Shown here: positions 1-5,148 of the stretch, one piece after another
Numbering within the stretch: position 1 is the stretch's first letter
How the letters are laid out: each line of letters begins with the position of its first letter
Assembly (NCBI GenBank): GCA_938009115.1
Contig: CALLHZ010000055.1
Coordinates: 1 to 5,148, forward strand
Length of the DNA: 5,148 nucleotides
Reading direction: 5' to 3'
From: an uncultured Clostridia bacterium
GTDB taxonomy: Bacteria; Bacillota; Clostridia; Peptostreptococcales; Anaerovoracaceae
Notes under the pieces: model-generated
What the model saw: only the letters and a program-made list of their open reading frames with translations
Databases searched by the model: none
Told to the model about the DNA's origin: nothing
Position numbers and translations under genes: made by a program

Positions 1-47
1 GACCACCGAGATCTACACTCTTTCCCTACACGACGCTCTTCCGATCT
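1..47 (+). other. Illumina P5/TruSeq universal adapter remnant (artefact)
   Basis: The first 47 bases match the last 47 bases of the 58-nt Illumina TruSeq universal (P5) adapter from memory, ending in the diagnostic GACGCTCTTCCGATCT. Biological sequence starts at about base 48, where an EamA transporter reading frame is immediately recognisable. The adapter was therefore left on a read and assembled into the contig end. Nothing upstream of base 48 should be annotated or used for homology. Confidence 0.97.
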
Positions 48-48
48 G

Positions 49-177
49 GGCGTTGTGTTGTTGGGTGAGCCTTTTGGGTTTCGCAGCGCCTTGGGCGCGC
101 TTTGCGTCCTTTCGGCAACCATTCTGCTGGGGCTCGAAAGAGAGCCCGCCGGCAACATGGAGAAGGAGGCGACATGA
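49..177 (+). CDS. EamA/DMT-family transporter, C-terminal fragment (5' end missing)
   Basis: This is the last 42 codons of an inner-membrane permease of the drug/metabolite transporter (EamA) superfamily. The frame opens right after the adapter and ends at TGA 175-177. It reads GVVLLGEPFGFRS and continues as a hydrophobic helix ending LLGLEREP. This is the hallmark end of an EamA repeat: a short loop with GEPF, then the last transmembrane helix. It aligns without gaps to residues 261-293 of the next gene, with about 21 of 33 residues identical, so the two are tandem paralogues. The stop overlaps the start of the next gene (ATGA), implying co-transcription and translational coupling. The substrate cannot be told. 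The gene is incomplete because the contig ends here, not because it is visibly broken. Confidence 0.85.
   Translation, partial: GVVLLGEPFGFRSALGALCVLSATILLGLEREPAGNMEKEAT
163..169 (+). promoter_or_regulatory. Ribosome binding site AAGGAGG for the full-length EamA gene
   Basis: AAGGAGG lies 4 nt upstream of ATG 174. It decides the start in favour of 174 over the in-frame upstream ATG at 102, which has no such site and would lie deep inside the preceding gene. The site itself is within the last codons of the preceding transporter gene. Confidence 0.8.
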
Positions 178-1085
178 GCATCAGGAGCTACAAACGACTG
201 GGGATGCTCTTTGCCGCGGGTGCAGCGATTTGCTACGGGATATCAGGCATTACAGGCAAACTGGCTTACGGCAGCGGCGGGAATACGATCTCTATCCTGA
301 CCTATCGCAATATGATTTCAGTCCCGTTGTTGTATTTCATCCTGCGATTTCGCGGGATATCACTGCGTGTCACGAAGAAGCAGCTGGCAGGATTGGCCTG
401 GCTGGGGGCGCAGGGCGGATTTCTTACCGCCATGCTGATGTATTCTTCATTTCAGTATATTTCCGTTGGCCTGGCCACCTGCACACATTTTTGCTTTCCG
501 GTGATCGTTGCCTGTATTTATGTTTTCGTTTTCAAGGAAAAGCTGAGCCGAACGAAAACCGCAGCCTTGATCCTGGCCTTTGCAGGGGTTTGGTTTTTTC
601 TGGAGAGCAATGCGGTAGTGAATCCCAAGGGTCTGGCCCTGGCCTTTGCATCGGGCGTCAGCAATGCAGTGTTTCTGACGGTGATGGATAAACTGGGCCT
701 AAAAAAGCTGAACGGATTCGTCGTATCGTTTTACGGATGCATATTTGCCGGTTCACTGCTGGCGATATACGGGTTTGCCGCAGGGTACGACCTGACCGGA
801 GGTATGGCGCCGCTGGGGTGGATGTACGTCGCCATCGGCGCTGTGCTGATCTCCGCACTGGCCAATGCAATGGTGCCCTCGGCTGTAAAGTATGTGGGCC
901 CCACGGTATCGGGCATTTTCGGTATTTTGGAGCCTGTGATTTCAGTACTGCTGAGCGTAGTGATCCTTCGGGAGCCCTTCGGTCTGCGCAGTCTGCTGGG
1001 CGCAAGCCTGGTGCTCACAGCCGCGGCCTTGCTGACTTTGGAAAAGGAGCCGGTTGAAATTCGCCGGATCGTGGAGGAACGATGA
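174..1085 (+). CDS. EamA/DMT-family transporter (10-TM permease)
   Basis: This is a 303-residue integral membrane protein of the drug/metabolite transporter superfamily, the usual length for the ten-helix, two-repeat EamA architecture. The first repeat covers about residues 8-143 and contains YSSFQYISVGLAT then a long hydrophobic helix ending in FKEKLSRTK. The second covers about 152-289 and contains SAVKYVGPTVSGIFGILEPV, then VVILREPFG and a final helix ending LLTLEKEP. The (F/L)xE-x-(L/F) turn before each last helix is typical of the family. The N-terminus is short and basic (SIRSYKR), consistent with a cytoplasmic start. Family members export or import amino acids, nucleosides or other small metabolites, and nothing in the sequence fixes the substrate. 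The start overlaps the stop of a paralogous upstream gene, and the stop overlaps the start of the HAD phosphatase gene, so all three form one operon. Confidence 0.9.
   Translation: MSIRSYKRLGMLFAAGAAICYGISGITGKLAYGSGGNTISILTYRNMISVPLLYFILRFRGISLRVTKKQLAGLAWLGAQGGFLTAMLMYSSFQYISVGLATCTHFCFPVIVACIYVFVFKEKLSRTKTAALILAFAGVWFFLESNAVVNPKGLALAFASGVSNAVFLTVMDKLGLKKLNGFVVSFYGCIFAGSLLAIYGFAAGYDLTGGMAPLGWMYVAIGAVLISALANAMVPSAVKYVGPTVSGIFGILEPVISVLLSVVILREPFGLRSLLGASLVLTAAALLTLEKEPVEIRRIVEER
1073..1077 (+). promoter_or_regulatory. Ribosome binding site GGAGG for the HAD phosphatase gene
   Basis: GGAGG lies 4 nt before ATG 1082, inside the last codons of the transporter gene. Together with the ATGA overlap it supports the start at 1082 and translational coupling. 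Confidence 0.7.
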
Positions 1086-1945
1086 TTATCAAGAAAGAAA
1101 TCGCGAAGGATATACTGCGGAAAATCAAGATCCTGGCCTTTGATATGGACGGGACCCTTTTGAACGAAAAAGGTGCGCTGTCGGAGGCCAACGAAGCGTC
1201 TTTACGGCGGGCCATGGAGAGGGGATATCACATCGTTATCGCCACAGGACGTGGATATTCCGCTTTTCCCGAGGCTGTGCTCAACATGGAAGGGATCCGC
1301 TTTATGATCTCATCCAACGGCGCGCATATCGTCGATCAGCAGACCCGCGAGACGATTTATTCCAACTTGCTCACCCGGGACGCGGTGGAAGCGGCCATGC
1401 CCTGGATCGCCGACCCGGATGTGATGCGGGAGGTGTTTTTTCATCACCAGGTGTATGCCGACAGGCACTGCATGGAGGATCTGCCCCGTTACGGCGTGCT
1501 TTCGGAGAAAAGCCAGCATTACGTGCGGACCACCCGGAAGCCTGTGGAGGACGCCGTGGCGCTGATCCGCGAATACGCAGATCAGCTGGAGAACATCAAC
1601 CTCCTCTTCCCCGATCAGGAAAAGCGCCTTCGCTACTGGCAGGAGCTGAGCCGGATCCAGGGACTGACCGTGGTCAGTTCCATGCCTTACAATATCGAGC
1701 TGGGCGGTGCGACCACCTCTAAAGCTACGGCGCTGAAAGCCCTGGCGGAAATGCTGGGACTGAGCCATGACAATATCATGTCCTTTGGAGACAGCTCCAA
1801 CGATGCCCAGATGCTGGCTGCCGCGCAGATTGCCGTCGCCATGGGCAATGCAGTGGAGGAGCTGAAAGAAGCGGCCGATGTGATCACTCTGAGCAATGCG
1901 GAGGACGGAGTCGCCTATGCGCTGGAGCGGCTGCTGGGTCTGTAG
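1082..1945 (+). CDS. Cof-type HAD-IIB family hydrolase (sugar/small-molecule phosphatase)
   Basis: This is a 287-residue cytoplasmic phosphatase of the haloacid dehalogenase superfamily, subfamily IIB (Cof/YidA type). All four catalytic motifs are present. Motif I is DMDGT at 21-25, with nucleophile Asp21 and acid/base Asp23. Motif II is the Thr of IATGR at 53-57. Motif III is Lys214 in TTSKATALKAL. Motif IV is GDSSND at 236-241, with the Mg-binding Asp237 and Asp241. The C2-type cap lies between about residues 85 and 205. The length (270-290) and the closing AMGNAVEELKEAADVIT block are standard for the family. Substrates in this family are typically sugar phosphates or flavin and pyridoxal phosphates, and the true one cannot be read from sequence. 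The ~17 residues before motif I are slightly longer than usual but are supported by the ATGA overlap and the RBS. It is the last gene of the transporter operon and is followed by a hairpin terminator. Confidence 0.93.
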   Translation: MIIKKEIAKDILRKIKILAFDMDGTLLNEKGALSEANEASLRRAMERGYHIVIATGRGYSAFPEAVLNMEGIRFMISSNGAHIVDQQTRETIYSNLLTRDAVEAAMPWIADPDVMREVFFHHQVYADRHCMEDLPRYGVLSEKSQHYVRTTRKPVEDAVALIREYADQLENINLLFPDQEKRLRYWQELSRIQGLTVVSSMPYNIELGGATTSKATALKALAEMLGLSHDNIMSFGDSSNDAQMLAAAQIAVAMGNAVEELKEAADVITLSNAEDGVAYALERLLGL

Positions 1946-1963
1946 CCTGAAGCAAGCCCGAAA

Positions 1964-1989
1964 AAAGAGCAGCCTTGCGGCTGCTCTTT
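1964..1989. terminator. Bidirectional intrinsic terminator between convergent operons
   Basis: This is a perfect 11-bp inverted repeat, AAAGAGCAGCC / GGCTGCTCTTT, with a 4-nt loop (TTGC), 18 nt after the HAD phosphatase stop. On the - strand the hairpin runs into six consecutive T (complement of A 1961-1966), a textbook intrinsic terminator for the kal-pseudouridine synthase transcript. On the + strand the U-tract is weaker: TTT, then AGCAA, then TTTTT. The last bases of the right arm are part of the TAA stop codon of the - strand gene, so terminator and coding sequence overlap. Confidence 0.85.
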
Positions 1990-2692
1990 AGCAATTTTTG
2001 AGGTAATCGATCTCCTGTTTTGTCAGTTTCCGGTAGTGACCTTGCTTTAACCGTCCGAGACGAACATCCCCGACGGCAGTCCGTTCCAGGGTCCGGACCG
2101 GATGACCGACAGCTTTGCACATTTTCCGGACCTGGCGATTGCGCCCTTCGAAGATCCGGATCTCCAGCGTCGTTTGATGCTCCTTTTCCCCGATGACCTG
2201 GACCAGGGCCGGCGCGGTCTTTCGCCCGTCGACCAGTACGCCCTCCCGGAGCAGCCGAAGTTTTTCCGAAGAAACGATGCCTTCGACCTCTGCCACGTAG
2301 GTTTTGTAGACATGCTGGGAGGGATGCGCCAAATGCTGAGCCAATTCTCCGTCGTTGGTCAGGATCAGGAGCCCGGTGGTGGCGGCGTCCAGCCTTCCCA
2401 CTGGAAATATCCGCTCGGATACATCCCTCAGCAGCGAAAGCACCGTCGGGCGGTCTTGCTCGTCTGCCGTGGTCGTTATGTATCCGGGCGGTTTGTTCAA
2501 GGCATAATATACGAGGGCTTCACGGTTGGTGATGACCTTCCCCGCGACGCTTACCACGTCGTCGGGCATAACGTCGTAGCCCGGTTCCCGCATGGTTTTG
2601 CCGTTGATCTTGATCTGGCCGTTGATCGTCAGTTCATCGGCTTTGCGCCTGGAGGCGATGCCGGCCTGCGCGATGTATTTGTTGAGCCTCAT
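1988..2692 (-). CDS. rluB: RluB/RsuA-family rRNA pseudouridine synthase
   Basis: This is a 234-residue RNA-modifying enzyme that isomerises a specific uridine in ribosomal RNA to pseudouridine. An S4 RNA-binding domain occupies about residues 1-50 (MRLNKYIAQAGIASRRKADE, then INGKT). The catalytic domain (about 60-200) has NKPPGYITT at 66-74, the active-site motif GRLDAATTGLLILTNDG with catalytic Asp102, and the conserved late motif GRNRQVRKM at 183-191. The size and S4-plus-catalytic layout fit the RsuA/RluB/RluE/RluF group. In E. coli RluB modifies 23S rRNA near the peptidyl transferase centre, and the same target is an inference here. The subfamily symbol is therefore tentative while the family is certain. 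It begins 3 nt after the kal stop, with only a weak purine-rich site (AGAGAAAG) inside the end of kal, so it should be co-transcribed. Its stop lies in the terminator stem. Confidence 0.92.
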   Translation of the reverse strand: MRLNKYIAQAGIASRRKADELTINGQIKINGKTMREPGYDVMPDDVVSVAGKVITNREALVYYALNKPPGYITTTADEQDRPTVLSLLRDVSERIFPVGRLDAATTGLLILTNDGELAQHLAHPSQHVYKTYVAEVEGIVSSEKLRLLREGVLVDGRKTAPALVQVIGEKEHQTTLEIRIFEGRNRQVRKMCKAVGHPVRTLERTAVGDVRLGRLKQGHYRKLTKQEIDYLKNC

Positions 2693-2695
2693 CGA

Positions 2696-3088
2696 TTACT
2701 TTCTCTTGGATTCTTTAGGCGTGACGCAGACGCCTTTGGCTCTGCAGACCACGATGGGTTCTTCCAGAAAATCCGCCGCCGACGCGCTGATATCGGTGCG
2801 GGCTGCGACGACTTTTTTGGCTACGAATTCCATCACTCTTGAGGTGTTGCCGATCTTCGTGATCTCGCCGTAGGCTTCGATGTAGTCGCCCGCATAGGTG
2901 GGGGCAAGGAATTCGATTTCATCGTAACGGAAGAAGAGTCCTTCATCTCCGTCAAGCTTGATCAGCAGCTCAGTGGCCACATCGCCGAACAAATGGACCA
3001 TATGGGCTCCGTCGACCAAATTTCCGCCGTAATGGGCATCCTTTGCCGACATTCTCAGGCGGATCGTGGATGTAATTTTTTGTTCCAT
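2696..3088 (-). CDS. kal: 3-aminobutyryl-CoA ammonia-lyase (lysine fermentation)
   Basis: This 130-residue cytoplasmic hot-dog-fold enzyme removes ammonia from L-3-aminobutyryl-CoA to give crotonyl-CoA, a late step of the clostridial lysine-to-acetate/butyrate pathway. Diagnostic stretches are RLRMSAKDAHYGGNLVDGA (11-29), LFGDVATELLIK (33-44), the DEIEFLAP block (56-63) followed by YAGDYIEAYGEI (65-76), and GNTSR (80-84). The related beta-alanyl-CoA ammonia-lyase (Acl of Clostridium propionicum) shares SAKDAHY-GNLV and GDV-TEL, so it is the main alternative. The Kdd-like regulator next door favours Kal. The start at 3088 is chosen because AGGAGA sits 6 nt upstream and family similarity begins at MEQK. 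An in-frame ATG at 3157 would lie upstream of the predicted sigma-54 transcription start (~3153). The gene is first in a two-gene unit with rluB and divergent from the activator gene. No other lysine-pathway enzyme gene is visible in this window. Confidence 0.88.
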   Translation of the reverse strand: MEQKITSTIRLRMSAKDAHYGGNLVDGAHMVHLFGDVATELLIKLDGDEGLFFRYDEIEFLAPTYAGDYIEAYGEITKIGNTSRVMEFVAKKVVAARTDISASAADFLEEPIVVCRAKGVCVTPKESKRK

Positions 3089-3094
3089 TTTTAT

Positions 3095-3100
3095 TCTCCT
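3095..3100 (-). promoter_or_regulatory. Ribosome binding site AGGAGA for kal
   Basis: On the - strand AGGAGA is followed by a 6-nt A/T-rich spacer and then ATG at 3088. This fixes the kal start at 3088 rather than the further-upstream in-frame ATG at 3157, which has no comparable site. Confidence 0.75.
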
Positions 3101-3163
3101 TTTCTTTTCAGAGACCGAAAGGGCCGCCGGGCTCTCCCGGATCAATACACTATGCATTTATAT

Positions 3164-3180
3164 TGCAAATTGCGTGCCAA
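3164..3180 (-). promoter_or_regulatory. Sigma-54 (-24/-12) promoter of kal
   Basis: The - strand reads TTGGCACGCAATTTGCA, against the sigma-54 consensus YTGGCACGRNNNTTGCW. The invariant GG (3178-3177) and GC (3166-3165) are separated by exactly 10 nt as required, and the only departure from consensus is C for R. The predicted transcription start is near 3153, giving a leader of about 65 nt before kal. The divergent neighbour encodes a sigma-54-interacting AAA+ activator, the class of protein this promoter type needs. Confidence 0.85.
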
Positions 3181-3204
3181 TGAGGTATGCTGTTTCTTGA
3201 TCGA

Positions 3205-3228
3205 AAGTGAACCGAATTCGTTTCACTT
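3205..3228. promoter_or_regulatory. 24-bp palindrome, candidate activator binding site
   Basis: The left half (3205-3216) is AAGTGAACCGAA and the right half (3217-3228) is TTCGTTTCACTT. They are reverse complements at 11 of 12 positions, with one mismatch at 3212/3221. It is centred about 63 bp upstream of the predicted kal transcription start and 32 bp before the activator's start codon. This position suits an enhancer for the sigma-54 promoter and possibly an autoregulatory operator. It is somewhat nearer than the usual 80-200 bp of sigma-54 enhancers. That the neighbouring activator binds it is inference. Confidence 0.6.
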
Positions 3229-3248
3229 CTTTGCGAAAATCCAGACAA

Positions 3249-3255
3249 GAGAGGA
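3249..3255 (+). promoter_or_regulatory. Ribosome binding site GAGAGGA for the activator gene
   Basis: GAGAGGA lies 4 nt before ATG 3260. The same reading frame is open further upstream with an ATG at 3152, but that one has no recognisable ribosome binding site and would place the sigma-54 promoter and palindrome inside the gene. Confidence 0.6.
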
Positions 3256-3259
3256 CAGC

Positions 3260-5148
3260 ATGGAGAATTTTTACGGGATCAAGCGGGTGATCGAACCAAA
3301 AGAGGTTCTCCCCATTTCCGCCTGGAAGATCGACAACAGTAGAAAGGTGTATCCCGATGAACTGAGGCTGAAGGTGAAGCGGATCCACATCGAGAGCGCC
3401 GGTTTTCGTCAAATCTGCGTGGAGTCCGGAAACGACGAAGCCAGGATCAAGGAACGGATCCGCGACATTGTCATCAAGCGGGGAAAGCTGCACAATCCCA
3501 TCACAGATACAGGTGGTTTGGTCTTCGGCACCATCGAGGAGATCGGGGCTTCTTTTCATAACCCGCAGGGACTTCGGGTCGGTCAGGACGTGATCTGCAA
3601 TGCGTCACTGGCCGCTATTCCGCTCTATCTTCAGGAAATCGGCAAGGTGCATTTTGGCTTGTCTCAAATTGAAGCTGAAGGATATGCTTTGATCAATGAG
3701 ACCCTGCCTCTGATCCGTAAGCCCGAAGATCTGCTGGTGAGCCTGCTGTTATACACGCTGGACGAATCCGGAACGCTTTATAGTGTCCATAAATGCGCCA
3801 GAGACAAGCATCGCAGTCTGGTGGTGGGAAACAGCCTGCTCACCAATCTGCTCTTCGGTCTGGCGATCCGAAGGGCTGCCGGTCCCGGCGCCGAGATCGT
3901 TTGCCTCTTTGATAATAACACGGATCTTGGCGCCCGGAGCAGCCAGCTGCGGGTGTTGCTGGAAAAAACATTTTCTTCGATTCATTACGTCAATATTGTC
4001 AAACCGGTAGAGTGCCTGGAAAATCTGGATATCGGCCTCTTCGACCTGTCGGTGAACTGCGCAGACATGGCCGGTGCCGAAACCATCAATATCCTTTCGA
4101 CCCGGGACGGCGGCGTTGTCTATTTCGCCAACATGATCAACAATTACAACATCGCTTTATACATCACGGAGGTGATCCGCCGCCGGATCGATATCCGCTG
4201 CGGCGAAGGATATGATCCGGAATATGCCGCCTTTGATATTGCCCTGCTCCGGGAGATCGCTCCTTACATTCCGGAGGGCAGTCTGGATGGCTACACCCTG
4301 GCCGATAACGTAGGCTACGCCCTGCGCAAAAATATCAAGCAGCAGCGAACCAGCCTGGAGCAGGCCGGTCTGACCGATGATTTCATCTGTGACAGCAAGG
4401 CTATGCGCAGCGTGCTGGAGGAGATCCTTTCAGTGGCCAAATATGACTGCAATGTGCTGATCACCGGCGATACAGGCGTTGGAAAAGAGAAAGTTGCCTC
4501 CATGATCCAGAAAAACAGCACCCGAAGCAACCAGCCCTATATCAAGATCAACTGCGCTTCCATTTCGGAGCATCTGATCGAGTCGGAATTTTTCGGCTAT
4601 GAAAAAGGGGCATTTACCGGCGCCAATGCATCCGGCAAAAAGGGTTATTTTGAAACAGCGGACAACGGGATCATTTTCCTGGATGAGGTGGGAGAACTTC
4701 CTCTGGATATGCAGGCCAAGCTGCTGCGGGTCATCCAGGACGGCGAATTTTTCCGGGTCGGTGGCACGAAGCCCGTCAAGAGCAACGTGCGGATCCTTTC
4801 GGCCACGAACCGGGACCTGGAAGAGCTGATGGAAAAAAAGCTGTTTCGCAGAGATTTGTTTTACCGGCTGAATGTGTTTCCGATCCGGGTACCGCCTCTG
4901 TCGGAACGGCGGGGTGAGATCCCGGCTCTTCTTCGCCATTTTCTCCTTCGCTACAATGAGAAGTTCGGCACCGTCAAAAGGCTGGAGGAGGACGCGATCC
5001 GCTATCTGGCGTCCTGCGACTGGCCGGGTAATATCCGGCAGCTGGAAAACACGTTGCAAAGGCTTATGATCAACGCTTCTTCAGACACGATCACGCTGCT
5101 GGACGTGATGGGAGAGCTTCGCGGCGATATCCTTTCCTCCCGGGCGGA
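3260..5148 (+). CDS. Kdd-like sensor domain fused to sigma-54-interacting AAA+ activator (3' end missing)
   Basis: This is a transcription activator with a metabolic-enzyme-like input domain, 629 codons with no stop before the window ends. Residues 1 to about 345 resemble L-erythro-3,5-diaminohexanoate dehydrogenase (Kdd). They contain YGIKRVIEPKEVLP (5-18), AWKIDN (21-26), RGKLHNPITDTGGLVFGTIE (74-93), and a Rossmann-like half with VNCADM (265-270) and STRDGGVVYFANM (280-292). The Kdd glycine loop (GAGGKSG-like) is here GNSLLTN (190-196), so cofactor binding may be lost. A short linker leads to a sigma-54 activator AAA+ domain from about 372. It has Walker A GDTGVGKE (403-410), the sigma-54-contacting loop GAFTGA (450-455), Walker B IIFLDE (471-476), SATN (514-517), candidate arginine fingers in FRRDLFYRL (529-537), and WPGNIRQLEN (588-597). 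A Fis-type helix-turn-helix is expected beyond the right end and is not visible. The gene is divergent from kal, 171 bp apart across a sigma-54 promoter. Inferred role: sensing a lysine-fermentation intermediate and activating kal. Confidence 0.9.
   Translation, partial: MENFYGIKRVIEPKEVLPISAWKIDNSRKVYPDELRLKVKRIHIESAGFRQICVESGNDEARIKERIRDIVIKRGKLHNPITDTGGLVFGTIEEIGASFHNPQGLRVGQDVICNASLAAIPLYLQEIGKVHFGLSQIEAEGYALINETLPLIRKPEDLLVSLLLYTLDESGTLYSVHKCARDKHRSLVVGNSLLTNLLFGLAIRRAAGPGAEIVCLFDNNTDLGARSSQLRVLLEKTFSSIHYVNIVKPVECLENLDIGLFDLSVNCADMAGAETINILSTRDGGVVYFANMINNYNIALYITEVIRRRIDIRCGEGYDPEYAAFDIALLREIAPYIPEGSLDGYTLADNVGYALRKNIKQQRTSLEQAGLTDDFICDSKAMRSVLEEILSVAKYDCNVLITGDTGVGKEKVASMIQKNSTRSNQPYIKINCASISEHLIESEFFGYEKGAFTGANASGKKGYFETADNGIIFLDEVGELPLDMQAKLLRVIQDGEFFRVGGTKPVKSNVRILSATNRDLEELMEKKLFRRDLFYRLNVFPIRVPPLSERRGEIPALLRHFLLRYNEKFGTVKRLEEDAIRYLASCDWPGNIRQLENTLQRLMINASSDTITLLDVMGELRGDILSSRA

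Noticed and set aside
53..691. 212-codon + strand open frame across the transporter gene
   Set aside because: It is out of frame with the clear EamA coding sequence. It has no membrane helices and is rich in Arg/Ser/Gly as expected of a shifted frame.
2102..2842. 246-codon + strand open frame opposite the pseudouridine synthase and kal
   Set aside because: It is the antisense shadow of two well-recognised genes. It has no family resemblance and crosses the boundary between them.
3127..3140. Small hairpin CCGGG-CTCT-CCCGG in the kal leader
   Set aside because: A 5-bp stem with no T-tract or recognisable riboswitch core is likely chance in a GC-rich stretch.
3089..3157. N-terminal extension of kal to the ATG at 3155-3157
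   Set aside because: It lies at or upstream of the predicted sigma-54 transcription start and lacks a ribosome binding site. The added residues are basic and unlike the family.
3163..3191. Possible sigma-70 promoter for the activator gene (TTGCAA, 17 nt, TATGCT)
   Set aside because: Each hexamer matches consensus at only 4 of 6 positions, which is too weak to annotate. The activator's own promoter remains unassigned.
3152..3259. In-frame upstream extension of the activator gene from ATG 3152
   Set aside because: The frame is open, but there is no ribosome binding site at 3152, and similarity to Kdd starts just after ATG 3260. The extension would also cover the sigma-54 promoter and the palindrome.
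4762..4776. TGGCACG motif inside the activator gene resembling a sigma-54 -24 element
   Set aside because: The required GC ten bases after GG is GT and no TTGC follows. It is coding sequence for the VGGT part of the AAA+ domain.
4430..5059. 209-codon - strand open frame opposite the AAA+ domain
   Set aside because: It is antisense to an unmistakable sigma-54 activator domain, and its composition is typical of a mirror frame.

Overview
The window looks like one end of a draft-assembly contig from an amino-acid-fermenting anaerobe, most likely a Clostridia-type Firmicute. The evidence is a lysine-fermentation gene (kal), strong AGGAGG-type ribosome binding sites, ATGA-overlapping gene pairs and a sigma-54 activator. 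No rRNA or other taxonomic marker is present, so the assignment is only a suggestion. Bases 1-47 are not biological: they match the 3' part of the Illumina P5/TruSeq universal adapter.

Left block, + strand (48-1945): the C-terminal end of an EamA-type transporter, a complete paralogous EamA/DMT transporter (174-1085) and a Cof-type HAD-IIB phosphatase (1082-1945). Both junctions are ATGA overlaps, so this is one operon. It ends at a hairpin (1964-1989) that also terminates the convergent operon.

Middle block, - strand (3088 down to 1988): kal, encoding 3-aminobutyryl-CoA ammonia-lyase of lysine fermentation, followed 3 nt later by an RluB/RsuA-family pseudouridine synthase. Upstream of kal is a near-consensus sigma-54 (-24/-12) promoter at 3164-3180. 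Beyond it lies a 24-bp near-perfect palindrome (3205-3228) that is a good candidate activator site.

Right block, + strand (3260 to the end, divergent from kal): an unusual partial gene. Its first ~345 residues resemble L-erythro-3,5-diaminohexanoate dehydrogenase (Kdd), another enzyme of the same lysine pathway. This part is joined in frame to a sigma-54-interacting AAA+ domain with Walker A, GAFTGA, Walker B and WPGN(V/I)R motifs. The glycine-rich nucleotide loop of the Kdd-like part is degraded. The simplest model is that a pathway enzyme has been converted into a sensor that detects a lysine-fermentation intermediate or cofactor and switches on the sigma-54 promoter of kal. The gene runs off the right end before its expected DNA-binding domain.

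The Kdd-AAA+ fusion, the sigma-54 promoter and the palindrome together form a self-consistent regulatory unit. It is the most interesting content of the window.
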